DNA from: Trifolium pratense
Taxonomy: Eukaryota > Streptophyta > Magnoliopsida > Fabales > Fabaceae
Direction: 5' to 3'
DNA length: 64,000 bases
Assembly: GCF_020283565.1 (NCBI RefSeq)
Contig: NC_060062.1
Span: forward strand, 59,722,409 to 59,786,408
Of the stretch, positions 28,742 through 41,300 are shown one piece after another; the first letter of the stretch is position 1, and every line of letters begins with the position of its first letter. The position numbers and the translations under genes are program-made. The notes beneath the pieces were generated by a model, which was given only the letters and a program-made list of their open reading frames with translations, ran no database searches and was not told the origin of the DNA.

Positions 28742-30444
28742 TTTAAGAGATAATTGAAGATTGCAAGTTTGCTCAAGTATTGTGTTATTCCTATAGTAAG
28801 AGGCAATCTGGTATCCTGTGGTAGCTATCTCCCGAGTGTTCTCATATTTGGCTGTTCGATTCATTCATATCACATTTATTTCCTTTCTTGGCGCTGGTTT
28901 GGCTTTTTGATATAGTTGTATGTGTAGCTATAGTGTTGTCTTTCAGTCACCTCGCTTTTTGTCCCTAGAGAATAATAGACGAAACATCTTTCAATATGTA
29001 TTTATGCGAATAAATTTGTTTACAACATGAAGTGCATGTGGGCATGTGGATTATGTATGGATTCATTGATGGAAATTGTGGGGACATGGAAGACTGAACC
29101 TTGTAGCGTCGAGTATTTAATTTGGAAGATCTTCTATGTCAAACTTTCCCAGAGAATAAAATTTTAGAAGCCTTGATATTTAAATGGGCATATTCTATTT
29201 CAACCCCCTTTTCATTCATGTATGAGCGATAGCAGTTATATTTAGAAATAGCATAGTTTCACTTTATTATTTATTATTTATAGAGAGCATATCAGTGTTT
29301 GCTGAATCAATTAACAACTACTGGGTCATAATATTTAAAAAAAAAAAAAACATTTATCAAATTTTTTATTTTATTTTTTTCTATTTATACCCGAGTTTCC
29401 TTCCTATCAGACAAATGCCTTGATATCCAATTAAAGATAAAACAAAATCCATTAAATGAGATTTGAATTGCATCAAACTGTATCAGTGTTTGCTGAACAA
29501 GTATGGCATGCCTGAATGTCACTGACTGCTTCATCTATACTCTTCCACACTGCAGTTATCTCGCAATGCCCCTGCTACTCGCGCCTCTTTCTAATAACCC
29601 CTGTTCTCCCACACACCTGTACTCTTCCGCTTTGCATATATCTGGCTCTTTTAATTATAATGATAGCCTCTGTTGTCCTGCACAACTTTTTAGGTTCATT
29701 GGTGCAGATAATGTTTTATTCAATGAACCTAAAAAGTTATTTTTTGCTTATATTCAAAATCAAAGTAGTATATGGCTCTGCCCCTACTGCTTACCTGCTG
29801 CTGATAACCCCTGTGTGCAACTTGCTTCTTTGCGAGTGCACTATGAGAATGTTTCAATGCACCATTTTTTTTATCTGCATATCAATGCATCGACCCTGTT
29901 AGGTCAATTGTGTGTGATTTCACTTGTTGCAATTGAGAGAATTTTTACCTTTAAAGGGGTAGAGACGGTGTCATCATGAGCAGAGATATCAATATTTCTT
30001 GCAAAAATATCATTATGCACTGCCTTTTATTGTATCAACAACATGATTCAACTAGAGCATAATGAGATAAAAAGAAATACAAAAAACGCATAATATATTC
30101 TTGAGGGCTCAATCTTTAATTCTTGGGAAGCATTCATGTTAATAATTGATATCCTTGATGCATGATTATTAGTAGCTGATGTCGAAAATAGAGTTAGTGT
30201 CAAACTAGTTCATTCAATTCAATACAATAGTTGTCACCCTTCTATCACACTTGTTTATTTGAAGAAGTGTATATTGTATTGTAAAAGTTGATAGATTCAA
30301 TTTCTTTTTATTTTGAAGAGAGATGGATTCGATTTCTATGTGCACATTTAGTGATAAATGAGAAATACATTTGTTTCCCTCCATAATGATAGAAACAGTT
30401 AAAATCAGTTGAAGACATGTTTTAAGAATGCTCCCTTTACATTA
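28742..30444. other. 3' flank of VHA-A and spacer
   Basis: Begins with the VHA-A 3' UTR. A perfect 18-bp inverted repeat lies at 29684-29701 and 29721-29738. An open stretch at 29503-29979 has no recognisable domain and is not called as a gene. Confidence 0.4.
29684..29738. repeat. Perfect 18-bp inverted repeat
   Basis: Arms AACTTTTTAGGTTCATTG and CAATGAACCTAAAAAGTT around a 19-base loop. No terminator function is expected; it may be a MITE core or a small-RNA hairpin. Confidence 0.7.
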
Positions 30445-30778
<334 letters not shown>

Positions 30779-31034
30779 GAAGTCCAATTTTATGAGGTAC
30801 TGTCTTCCTGGATCTGTCAAATATTATGTTGAATTATTGATAATGATCCCCAAAAAGTGAGACTACTCAATATCAACATTGAATTAGCTTAGCAAAACTG
30901 AACAGGAAATAAGAGATTGAAGAAGAAATACAAATATCTCCAAATCCTCAAGAAAATGCAAAGTGTTCAGTTCTACACCAGTGATTATAACAGCATATTT
31001 TCAAAATGGTTGGCATACACTTACGCATAACACA

Positions 31035-31285
31035 TTTGTAGGGTCCTTGTTTTGACTTTGAGAGGTCCAAAATTGGCATATAAAATTTTGAAAATAATGC
31101 ATGCTTAGTTGTCAACAATGTCTGTTTGTTTCTGTAACTTTATAACACAAAACCATTTGTGTTGTGGTTGTCAAAATGAGAACTACAATACTTTCATTGT
31201 TGTCCTTCCTTCTCTGCTACTACTGCATACATTTATATCAGTTTCCAAATCGTTGTTTTGTTGCCTCTGCCTAATTTGTGTTGGG
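31035..31285 (+). pseudogene. Truncated tandem copy of the RLP 5' end
   Basis: The stretch resembles 31535-31880: TTTTGACTTTGAGAGGTC against TTTTGACTTTGAGTGATT upstream, then the start ATGAGAACTACAATACTTTC against ATGAGAATTACATTGGTTTC of the intact gene, followed by the signal-peptide region ending GTTGCCTCTGCC. After that the similarity ends and a stop follows (CCTAA). Only the promoter and signal-peptide part of a receptor-like protein gene remains. Confidence 0.7.
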
Positions 31286-31786
31286 TCTTTTGTTGGTCAG
31301 TTTGGTCCTTGAATGTGTCTTTCGTTAGTTAGTTCAGTCGTGTATTTCGTTAGTCAATTTAGTCTATAAAATTACGAACAAAAGACACACTTGAGGATAA
31401 ACGTCTCAAACATATAGCGACTGTTTACTTTACTAAACTATTTCTTTTAATCTCTCCAAAAATTGTTGAGAGAATTAAATGATACCCCAATGAGAAAACA
31501 AAATGTTTACCTAATAGAAGATTATTCATATTGTAGGGTCGGTGTTTTGACTTTGAGTGATTCATTCAAAATTGCATGCAGAATCATAATAGAGATAAGC
31601 TTTATGGTCAAACAATGACTTATGGTGAAGTTTCCTTTGAAATGATGCAATTAATGCGCCGTCTGCAACTTCACCACAAAATTTCTCTTACAATTTTGAT
31701 CTCTTCCACACTAGAAATCACAGGGCAGCAGATTGTGTATGCAACTTTATAAGCCATCTGTGTTGTGTCAGAGTAAACAAACAACA

Positions 31787-34700
31787 ATGAGAATTACATT
31801 GGTTTCATTTCTTTCATTTATTCTATGTTATTACTGCATATATATCAGTATTCAAATCTCGGTTGCCTCTGCCAAATGTCTTGTTGATCAACAATCATTG
31901 CTGCTCCAATTAAAAAACAATCTCACTTTCAAGCCTCAAAGTTCCACCAAACTGAAACAGTGGAATCAAAGCACTGCTTGCTGCAGTTGGAGTGGTGTAA
32001 CCTGTGACAAAGAGGGACATGTTATTGGTCTTGACCTCAGCAAAGAATCAATTACCGGTGGATTTGACAATTCAAGTAGTCTTTTCAGTCTCAGACATCT
32101 TCAGAAACTCAATTTGGCTGCTAACAATTTCAATTCTTCAATTCCATCAGTATTCAGCAAGTTGGAGAATTTAACTTATTTGAATTTGTCAGATGCTAGA
32201 TTTGTGGGGCAGATTCCAATAGAGATTTCTCAACTCAAAAGGTTAGTAACTCTTGATATCTCTATTCATTACTATTCGCCTGGACGAGAGCCAAAACTTG
32301 AGAATCCAAACCTACAAAGCCTTGTCCAAAATCTCATCAGTATTAGGCAGTTGTATCTGGATGGTGTAAATATAACAGCCCAAGGGCATGAATGGAGCAA
32401 TGCTTTGTTGTTTCTACCTGACCTGCAAGAGTTGAGCATGTCTAACTGCTATCTATCAGGACCACTTGATTCATCTCTGTCAAGACTTGCAAATCTATCA
32501 ATCATTATTCTTGATGGTAACAATTTTTCATCGCCAGTGCCAGAAACATTTGCCAATTTTAAAAACCTTACCACCTTGGGTCTACAATCTTGCACGTTAA
32601 CGGGAAAATTTCCTCAGAAAATCTTCCATATTAGAAAGTTGTCTGTTATCAACTTATCATACAATGCCAATCTCCATGGTTTTTTTCCAAACTTCCCTCT
32701 AGGTGGATCTCTCTTGAGCATTATAGTGACTGGCACAAGCTTCTCTGGAGAATTACCTCGCTCTATTGGCAACTTGAGGCACTTATCTGAATTAGACCTT
32801 TCTAACTGTCAATTTAATGGTACACTTCCCAATTCATTGTCAAACCTTACCCAACTCAGCCACCTAGATATTTCATTTAACAACTTCACTGGTCTTATGC
32901 CATCGTTTGGCATGGCCAAGAAACTCACCCACCTACACCTTTCTCAAAATGGTTTAAGTGGTGCAATTCCATCCTCTTCTCACTTTGAAGGACTCCAAAA
33001 TCTTGTTAGCATTGACTTGAATAATAATTCTATCAGTGGTAGCATTCCTTCATCCCTTTTTACCCTCCCATCACTGCAGGAGATTCAACTTTCGTTCAAC
33101 CGGTTTAGCAAAATAGACGAGCTTAGTACAAATGTGTCTTACTCTGTGTTGAATACCATTGATTTAAGCAACAATTATCTATCAGGAACTTTACCGACGT
33201 CTTTCTTCCAGCTCAGTTCAGTCTCGGTCCTCGATCTTTCAAATAACAAGTTTGATGGGTCATTGCAGCTAGATAAGCTTCTCGAGCTCATAAGTTTAAC
33301 TACACTAGACCTTTCATACAACAACTTATCATTCAATAGTACTAAATTTACAACATACGTCCCTTCTTCCTTTCCAATCATTAGCTCTCTAAAGTTGGCA
33401 TCGTGCAATTTGAACACTTTCCCTGGTTTCTTGAGAAACAAATCCACATTGACCATTCTAGATCTTTCACACAACAAAATTCAAGGAATAGTTCCCAACT
33501 GGATTTGGAAACTACAAAATCTTGGAAGCCTTAATATCTCACACAATTTTCTCACTAATTTAGAAGGACCTTTGCAAAATGTTACGTCCAACTTGATAAT
33601 TCTTGATATGCATAACAACCAATTGGTAGGATCAATACCTGTTTTTTCTAAATATGCAGCCTATTTGGATTACTCGATGAACAAATTTAGTTCTGTTATC
33701 CCACAAGATATCGGTAATTATCTGTCTATCACATATTTTCTATCAGTTTCAAATAATACTATACATGGCAGCATCCCTAAATCCCTCTGCAATGCTTCAA
33801 ATCTTCAAGTGCTTGATCTTTCCAACAACAATATATCTGGAGAAATTCCCTCTTGTTTAATAACAATGACTAATATCCTTCATGTATTGAATATGAGGAA
33901 GAACAATATCATAGGCTCAATCCCAGATTTGTTTCCAGCTTCTTGTGCTTTAACGACTTTGAGCCTACAAGAAAATCTCTTACACGGGCAAATTCCCAAG
34001 TCACTGGTCCACTGCTCCACATTAAAGGTATTCGACATTGGAACAAATGAGATTCATGGCGGCTTTCCTTGCTTTCTGAATAATATACCTGCACTTCGTG
34101 TCCTTATTTTGCGAAACAACAACTTTCGAGGTTCCATAGGATGTTCACAAGCAAATAAGCCGTGGAAAATGATTCAGATTGTGGACATCGCTTTCAACAA
34201 TTTCAGTGGAAAAATACCGAAATTATTTTTCACATCCTGGGATAAAATGATGCATGATGATGAAGATCACACTATATCACACTTTATCTACACCAAGGAT
34301 TCTGTATATTATCAGGATAATGTGATAGTTTCCAATAAAGGTCAGCAGATGGAGTTGGTTAAAATTCTGACAATCTTCACATCCATTGATTTTTCATCCA
34401 ATCATTTTGAAGGACCAATACCAAAGGTGCTGATGGATTTCAAAGAACTTCATGTTCTCAACTTTTCAAATAATGGTCTCTCAGGTGAAATCCCATCCTC
34501 TATAGGGAACTTGAAACAATTAGAGTCCTTGGACCTCTCAAATAACTCTTTGGCTGGCGAAATTCCTGTGCAACTTGCAAGCTTGTCCTTCCTTTCTTAC
34601 TTGAACCTCTCCTTCAATCATTTGGCAGGGAAGATCCCAACAGGTACTCAACTTCAGTCATTTCAACCGTCTTCTTTTGAAGGAAACTATGGACTCTATG

Positions 34701-34981
34701 GACCTCCATTGATTAAAAAATCAGATGATAAAGAGAAGGGATTGCATTCACAACCAACATGTAGAGGGATATCTTGTTCAATTGATTGGAGTTTTTTAAG
34801 TATGGAAATTGGTTCTGTTTTTGGGCTTGGAATTTTCATTGGTCCCCTCATGTTTTGGAAGCAATGGAGGGTAAGTTATTGGAAACTCCTGGACAAAATT
34901 CTTTGCTGGATTTTTCCATGGTTGCATCTTGAATATGCAACTCATAGAGGACAAAAATACACAGTTTTAAGGTGGCATTAG
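31787..34981 (+). CDS. LRR receptor-like protein (RLP)
   Basis: A single exon encodes 1064 residues. Domains in order: signal peptide (to about residue 29, ending SVASA), N-terminal LRR cap with the CCSWSGVTCD motif, more than 25 plant extracellular LRRs of the LxxLxLSxNxxSGxIP type, an island without LRRs (about TSWDKMMHDDEDHTISH to VSNKGQQMELV), four further LRRs, an acidic/Lys spacer (KKSDDKEKG), a membrane helix (GSVFGLGIFIGPLMFW) and a short cytoplasmic tail with no kinase. This is the Cf/Ve1/Eix2 architecture: surface receptors that sense microbial or self ligands with SOBIR1-type partner kinases. The start at 31787 is preferred over an upstream in-frame ATG at 31739 because it begins the signal peptide. 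No break is seen. Confidence 0.93.
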   Translation: MRITLVSFLSFILCYYCIYISIQISVASAKCLVDQQSLLLQLKNNLTFKPQSSTKLKQWNQSTACCSWSGVTCDKEGHVIGLDLSKESITGGFDNSSSLFSLRHLQKLNLAANNFNSSIPSVFSKLENLTYLNLSDARFVGQIPIEISQLKRLVTLDISIHYYSPGREPKLENPNLQSLVQNLISIRQLYLDGVNITAQGHEWSNALLFLPDLQELSMSNCYLSGPLDSSLSRLANLSIIILDGNNFSSPVPETFANFKNLTTLGLQSCTLTGKFPQKIFHIRKLSVINLSYNANLHGFFPNFPLGGSLLSIIVTGTSFSGELPRSIGNLRHLSELDLSNCQFNGTLPNSLSNLTQLSHLDISFNNFTGLMPSFGMAKKLTHLHLSQNGLSGAIPSSSHFEGLQNLVSIDLNNNSISGSIPSSLFTLPSLQEIQLSFNRFSKIDELSTNVSYSVLNTIDLSNNYLSGTLPTSFFQLSSVSVLDLSNNKFDGSLQLDKLLELISLTTLDLSYNNLSFNSTKFTTYVPSSFPIISSLKLASCNLNTFPGFLRNKSTLTILDLSHNKIQGIVPNWIWKLQNLGSLNISHNFLTNLEGPLQNVTSNLIILDMHNNQLVGSIPVFSKYAAYLDYSMNKFSSVIPQDIGNYLSITYFLSVSNNTIHGSIPKSLCNASNLQVLDLSNNNISGEIPSCLITMTNILHVLNMRKNNIIGSIPDLFPASCALTTLSLQENLLHGQIPKSLVHCSTLKVFDIGTNEIHGGFPCFLNNIPALRVLILRNNNFRGSIGCSQANKPWKMIQIVDIAFNNFSGKIPKLFFTSWDKMMHDDEDHTISHFIYTKDSVYYQDNVIVSNKGQQMELVKILTIFTSIDFSSNHFEGPIPKVLMDFKELHVLNFSNNGLSGEIPSSIGNLKQLESLDLSNNSLAGEIPVQLASLSFLSYLNLSFNHLAGKIPTGTQLQSFQPSSFEGNYGLYGPPLIKKSDDKEKGLHSQPTCRGISCSIDWSFLSMEIGSVFGLGIFIGPLMFWKQWRVSYWKLLDKILCWIFPWLHLEYATHRGQKYTVLRWH

Positions 34982-36742
34982 TGACTAATGAGTGTGCTAT
35001 ATTAGCAAAATAGTGTTTTCTATTTTAAATTAAGTTATTCTTTATGTATACTTCTTTGTGACGCTCTATGTATTGGAACTGTGAAGAGGCACTCTATTAA
35101 GTCTAAATAAAATAGTGTCTGTCACATAGAGTTGTGGTGATAGTGTTTCAATGTAATAAAAGGATATTTTATATTTATTTGTAACTACAGAAATTATATT
35201 CAAACCTGTCCAATATTTTTTTGTTTTGTGTTTTCTAAAAGGACGGCTTCCAAAATGAGACTAATTGTGGCATGTTAAAGATTTCATGCATTAGAGATAG
35301 CCAAATACATGATAGTAACATTGACTGAACCGTAGGTCACATTGACTGAACCTCGTCTTGTTTTTCTTTGTTAGTTTGGTTGCGCCGTTTTACTGCCTAA
35401 TCTTGTTTTTGTATTTTGTTTCTACATAATCTTTCAAATTGGTGTGTATGCAAATATTGTTTGTGTTTCATAATTACTGTTTTATGTCATATTAGTTTAT
35501 GTACATTATTTTACAGCACTGTTGTGATCTATCTGCTGTGATATTTGCGATCACTGTTAATTCTGTTTATGCGATCACTGTTGCTACTGCACTGCTGCAT
35601 TTCTGTATAATACGCATTTCTGGTTTTTCAATTCTGGTTTGCACATAAATCTTTGTGTGCGCGCATCTGTCGTGGTTGACTAATGTTCTTTTGGTTTCAT
35701 TTGTTTAGGATGAATCCTTGAGGACAAAGCATAGAATCATTTAAAGAAAACCTTATTTATCATTTAATTATAGCTTGAATCTGTAGAATCCTTTTATAGT
35801 AGCTTCACTCCCTTCACAATTTTGGATCACATAAATTCAAAACAAATGACCTTACAATGTGTTAGGGAATACATATTTGCAGGTTCATTAGGGTGATAAC
35901 GATGACTTCCAAATAGGCAAATCTTCCATTTCAGACTTCATTGTATTCCGATTAAAGAGAAAATATCTTATTATAATCACTGGACTACACAGTAACAGTG
36001 TGAAGTCATGTATTATTTATCATTATTTATAAAGGTGCAAGCTTAATTATTATTTTTCAAAACCATTATAAAAAATCTTAAAACAAATAGGAAAAATCTT
36101 GAAAAACATTTGATAAGGCAGACTTCATTTTATTAGTTTAAAATAATTTAGTATGAGTCAGTAGCACTTATGTAAGAAGTTGAGGTTTAGTACGCAAGGT
36201 TTAAAATTGTAAGTTTAAGTAGCAAAGGGTGTGTTTGTTTCAAGTTTTTCTCTTTGAAGATTCTCGAAAACAAAATGATAAAAAAATGCATTCATATGTT
36301 TGTTACACGTTTATCAAATTTTATTTTCGGGTATAAAAAATTCTTAGAAAAAGAAAAAGCTTCCTAAACAAGAAGCAATATGTTTTCGAGTAAAAAAATT
36401 CAATTTCAAATGTTTGCAGTGTTCAAAACAAGAAGCAATAGGTTTTCGAGTAAAAAGATTCCCTGTAATCAATCATTATAAAATATGAGCAGTTTTCCTT
36501 TGTTTTGCATTTATAAAAATATGGAAATTTCATTGAAGGCAATAATGATTAATAACATCACTTCCCCATCAGCAGAAAAGAAATCAACTTATATCATCAG
36601 AAATATAGCTTAGTCCAAAACAAAGTATAGATATATAGTGAAAACAACTATTCTGCCAAGCATACGGTATCAATATTAAACAAACTAATACAAATGACAG
36701 GGATTTGCCTTCTCCAAACTTACACAAACACAAGTCCTTGAA
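34982..36742. other. Spacer between RLP and FAM32A-like gene
   Basis: Contains the RLP 3' flank and AT-rich DNA. A direct repeat of about 28 bases (AACAAGAAGCAATA...TTTTCGAGTAAAAA) occurs at about 36367 and 36427. No gene recognised. Confidence 0.3.
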
Positions 36743-38809
36743 TCATCCAGGACCAACTTTAGGAATATCATAATGCTCGCTCATGTTTGCAAGATATTGG
36801 TTGAAATCCTGAATTCTATCGCGGTGGGATTTGTTAGAAATCTTGGCCAATCTATGAACATCAAGTTGCTCCCTCTGCTCAATGTATCTCCTCTCTGCTG
36901 GTGTAAGATGATCATCATAATGAGCAGGCTTCTCTTCCCTGCTCAATTCGCTCCCATCATTTACTTCTTGATCATTAGGATCTTTAGCTTGTTCTGTACT
37001 TCCACCTACATTGAATGCAAATAGCACAAACTATAAGTAAATATATTTAACAACTTACGATGAACTTGGGATTTTGGAAGGGAAGGGAGTTGGACTTTGA
37101 AAAAAAAGGAAGGAGGGAGTGGAAGGAATAGAGCACTTTGGGAAGGGAGGGTTTTTGGGAGTTTATTTTCTTCATAATTGTCAGATTTTATATTGGGCCT
37201 AACTCATCCCTACAAAACCGGCTTGTAAGGTGAGGATTGCCTCTAGTATATAAACACTACACAGGCCATATCTCTTAGCAATGTGAGACTAAATCCACCC
37301 CTTCACACCCAACACAATGAAGGTGTTGGAGGCTGCAATGAAGGCAACCCAAATGCCGCAATTAGGCGGACGGGGGCGGACCGCAATGAAGGCGGAATAT
37401 CCAACACACCCCCTCACGCTCAGGCCCAATGGGCCTGAAGCGTGGACGATGCGGGAAGCCCAACAATAGATCTAGGATAGGCTCTGATACCATGTCAGAT
37501 TTTATATTGGGCCTAACTCATCCTCACAAAACCGGCTTGTAAGGTGAGGATTGCCTCTAGTATATAAACACTACACAGGCCATATCTCTTAGCAATGTGG
37601 GACTAAATCCACCCCTTCACACCCAACACAATGAAGGTGTTGGAGGCTGCAATGAAGGCAACCCAAATGCCGCAATTAGGCGGACGGGGGCGGGCCGCAA
37701 TTAGGCGGACGGGGGCGGGCCGCAATTAGGCGGACGGGGGCGGACCGCAATGAAGGCGGAATATCCAACAATAATACAAAATCCCCCTAAGTCGGGGGAA
37801 TTCAAAAAATGTATTGGAGGACAATTTTGAAGGGTATTGGAGGGCTAAGATAAATTCTTCAAATGTTTTTCATATTGTTATAATACTCTAAAAAATTAAA
37901 AATATATTAATCTTAAGCATTCTAATATCATTCTCTACAAATTCACTCTCTCAAATATAGTGAAAGATTATCTCTTTCCCTCCCCTCCGAACTCCCAAAC
38001 AGACAGAGCCTAAGGAAATATGAACCAAATAGAACCGTGACTACATAAGCAGTTCAAAAGAACAACTACTTTGCATAACAGTTCCCTGTTTATTGAAACC
38101 TCGAAGTTTCTGAAAACGATCTTTGATGTAACTATTGCCATAAAACAATGTCCATTGTTCCTTATAATTTTCAATAAACAAACCTATGCTCAAGTAAAGT
38201 GAAAAGTGCACTAATTCAAAAATTAGAGTTTCATAATAATATTGAGTTCACCCCGATACTCATTTAGTGTAACCAAATCACCTACACCACAATGGCTTGT
38301 TCTTCCAAAATTCATACATATTCTCATCATAATTTTTTTGGCCAAAGGTAGACACATCTTATATAACGTCCCGTGAGCTTAGTTCGGTTGGTTGGAAGTT
38401 GCATTATATATGCAGAGGGGCCAGGGTTCGAACCTCGGTCATTCCACTTATCCACCTTATGGGTGGAATTTTCTAGTCACTACTAGGTTACTTCCAAAAA
38501 ATAAAAATAAAAATAAAATCTTTAATAACAAATAATTAGAGTAGCATTAACATGTTCATTAAAGTTGACACCTTGGAATCAATTTCATAAATTATAGCTG
38601 TTTTAGTTGGCTAGCTAGGTAGGTTATGAACATAGATTGATAGATAGATAGTAGTACTAACCTGCTGAAGTTTCATCTTCAGTTGCTTGCAAAAACTGTT
38701 CTTGAATTCTTTTGGTCTTCTTTTTCTTCTTCTTAATTCCACCAGCGACATCCAATGCTTTTCCCTTCAGCTTCAGTTTACCACCAACAACGTTTTCATA
38801 CTCCGACAT
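36743..38809 (-). CDS. FAM32A-like protein
   Basis: Two exons, 38662-38809 and 36743-37005, join in frame to 136 residues, the usual plant length. The N-terminus GGKLKLKGKALDV followed by a Lys-rich run, and the C-terminus RDRIQDFNQYLANMSEHYDI with final PKVGPG, are the conserved blocks of the FAM32A family (DUF1754). The human protein is a small spliceosome-associated nuclear factor, so a nuclear RNA-processing role is inferred. The start at 38809 (MSEYENVVGG) is chosen by conservation over an in-frame ATG ten codons upstream. The 1.66-kb intron holds a TRIM retroelement and a SINE-like sequence. Confidence 0.9.
37179..37770 (-). mobile_element. TRIM (miniature LTR retrotransposon) in the FAM32A-like intron
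   Basis: Two direct repeats, 37179-37406 (228 bp) and 37493-37770 (278 bp), begin TGTCAGA and end CCAACA, with the 5-bp duplication ATAAT at 37174-37178 and 37771-37775. On the minus strand the right LTR is followed at once by TGGTATCAGAGCC, the primer site for initiator tRNA-Met (complement of 37480-37492), and the left LTR is preceded by a purine tract GTGAGGGGGTG. The 86-bp interior has no coding space. The right LTR is 50 bp longer because a 25-bp GC-rich unit (GGCGGACGGGGGCGG core) is present three times rather than once. Confidence 0.9.
38365..38515 (+). mobile_element. SINE-like tRNA-derived sequence
   Basis: It has a Pol III A-box-like GAGCTTAGTTCGGTTGG and a B-box-like GGTTCGAACCTC about 50 bases later, and ends in an (AAAAT)n tail. 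It lies in the FAM32A-like intron. No clear target duplication was found. Confidence 0.5.
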
Positions 38810-39599
38810 CTCTCTCTGTGAAACAGAAATTGATTTCAAGAATGGAATTAATGAATTTTTAGAACACTAATATATAGCATAAACCCTAAAAATGTCAATA
38901 AGCATCGGAGAACATTGATTGATCTTATAATTAGGGAGAGATTGTTTGGGAAAAATCAATGAAATTAGATATATGAAACCAACGAAAACAGATTAAGGAA
39001 AAAAGATACAAAATTGTTGATTCGAATTTGAATTTAAATGTAAAAGAAATCCAAGAGAAGAAAAAATTGAAACAGCACCTGATGTGATGATGGAAGAGAA
39101 TGAGAAACCTCTCAAAGATTTGTTTGTTGATGCAAACAAAGGTTCTATTCTATTCTACTAGTATCCAGACCCGTGCCAAGCACGAGTAAAAATGCGTTTG
39201 TAGATTTATTGACTTATAAGTAATATATTTTACTTTAAACTGAAAAATTAAAATTTTAATTGTTGATGAAAGATAATTAATGACAACAATATAAATATTT
39301 ACGATCTTATATAATTTAATAATTAAAATGACACTGATAAAAACTAACTGTAAAATTTAGTTAAATAAAAAATTAGCTTAAATAAAGTTTAAAGTCAATT
39401 GGTAAAAAATAAACGTCTCAAGAATTAGCATAAATTAAATTTAAAAAATCATTTTACTTCAGTTACTAATATTTGGGTTGGATTTCTATCGAGACATCTT
39501 GTTGCTAATATTAAATCATCAAAGTATATTTAAATATACTAAAGTCAATAAATATGTATCGTTGTTGTTTATATTATTCTCCACTAAAAGAAATATAAA

Positions 39600-41040
39600 G
39601 TTGATGGAAATTAATTTCTCTATGGGATATATAAAAGATGTTTTGAGATTTCCCGTAAAAATATATGTTTCCGTAGAAATTACAATAAAAAATAGTCTTC
39701 ATATTGATGTATATGTTGAAATATAGGCCACGTAGAAATTTTTAAAAAATAGACTTTCATATTAATATATGAATAGAAATATAAACCACAGTATAAATTA
39801 GAAAATTAAAATAGATCCCCGTATAATATATTAGAAGAAATATGATAATCTTTATCTCTCGTCATCTCTCAAATTATTTTGAGGTTTCGTCAAAAGGCTT
39901 TGAGGTGGATATGAAATATAAAAAAAAAAAAAAAAGGTTGGTGTATCAATTAGGGATGGCAATGGGTAGGGTATGGGTAGGGTACTATAGTACCCATTCC
40001 CATACCCACAGTTTGAAAAATACTCGTACCCATCCTTATACCCGCGTGAGTAACAATCTTTGTACCCGTCCTCATACCCTATGGGTACCTAAGTACCCAT
40101 ACCCGTACCCGTTACCCGCATTTTTACTAAAAATAAATTTATCAATTATAAAATATCATATCGTTTTAATATAATTAATTTTTTTTTTAAAGATTTTAAT
40201 GTTGACTCATGAAAATTATAAACAAAAATTTGTTCAAGTTCATTTCTTTGTTCACATATTCACATTGTGTTTGTATTATGTTATAAATAAACATTTTTAT
40301 TAAAAATGTGTAATAGTTTAATAGTGTTTAATTTTTTAAAATTGATATACATATGTTATTATATAATAATATACATAAAATAAATAAATATATATTATGT
40401 GGGTATGGAGCGGGGTGGGTACTAAGGTACCCGTACCCGTTAATTTTTGCGGGTAATTACCCATACCCAAAATGCGAGTTTTTACCCTACTTATTATGGT
40501 ATTTTTTGCGGGTGCCCACTGGGTATGCGTCAAATTGTCATCCCTAATATCAATATATGGGTAGAAATATAGACTACAATATAAATAACAAAAAAAAAAT
40601 GATTCCCGTATTAATATTTAAACATAAATATAGGTTCCCGTTGATTTTTAAAAAAATAAATAGTCTCCCTATTAATATATGACTTAAAATATAGATTCCG
40701 TAAAAATTATAAAATAAATAGATCTCTGTAATATATGAGTAAAAATATAGAACTAAGTAAAAATTATAAAAACAAATCATTTGTATTAATGCATAATTAA
40801 AAATATATATTCCCGTAGAAATTACAATAAAAAATATATTGTTGTATATGTTGAAATATAGGCCACGTATAAATTTTGAAAAAATAGATTTTCATATTAA
40901 TATATGAGTAGAAATATAAATCACATGATAAATTACAAAATTAAAATGGATCCCCATATTAATATATTAGAAGAAATATGATAATATGTGCCCAAAAAAA
41001 AAGAAGAAGAAATATGATAATTTTTACCTCTAGTCATCTC
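39600..41040. repeat. Diverged AT-rich tandem repeats
   Basis: Units of about 60 bases with recurring ATATGAGTAGAAATATA and CCCGTA motifs. A longer block at about 39650-39860 (CCGTAGAAATTACAATAAAA ... ATTAGAAGAAATATGATAAT) recurs at about 40810-41035. The hAT-type MITE at 39951 interrupts the array. Confidence 0.6.
39951..40546. mobile_element. hAT-type MITE rich in GGGTAC
   Basis: 596 bp with ends TAGGGATGGCAATGGG and TGTCATCCCTA, flanked by GTATCAAT and ATATCAAT (8-bp target with one change). The ends contain clustered GGGTA/TACCC words that pair between the two halves. No coding. Confidence 0.65.
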
Positions 41041-41154
41041 TCAACTTGATGAACAAATCTGGAAAATAAAAGCAATCATTGTGAAATAAATTCTTAATCA
41101 AAGACAATATTTATAGCTGGAAAGATAGGAAAGTCAATATTTTTGGCTCTGCCT

Positions 41155-41300
41155 ATGAAGCACAGACACCGGACACGACACGGACACTGACACGTCGACA
41201 CCGATAAAAATTTGGAAAAATGACATAATTTAGTGTAATCATAAGTGTCGGTGTCGGACACGGACACGCCTAATCTAAGGAGTGTTGGTGTCCGTTATAA
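41155..41300. repeat. GACAC/GTGTC-rich repeat fragment
   Basis: Contains ACACCGGACACGACACGGAC and, 70 bases on, GTGTCGGTGTCGGACACGG, which pair with each other. Resembles the core of a plant MITE; no target duplication found. Confidence 0.4.

Noticed and set aside
29503..29979. Open frame of 158 codons downstream of VHA-A
   Set aside because: No conserved domain, no splice or codon signal, Cys/Leu-rich low-complexity translation, and it contains the hairpin at 29684-29738.
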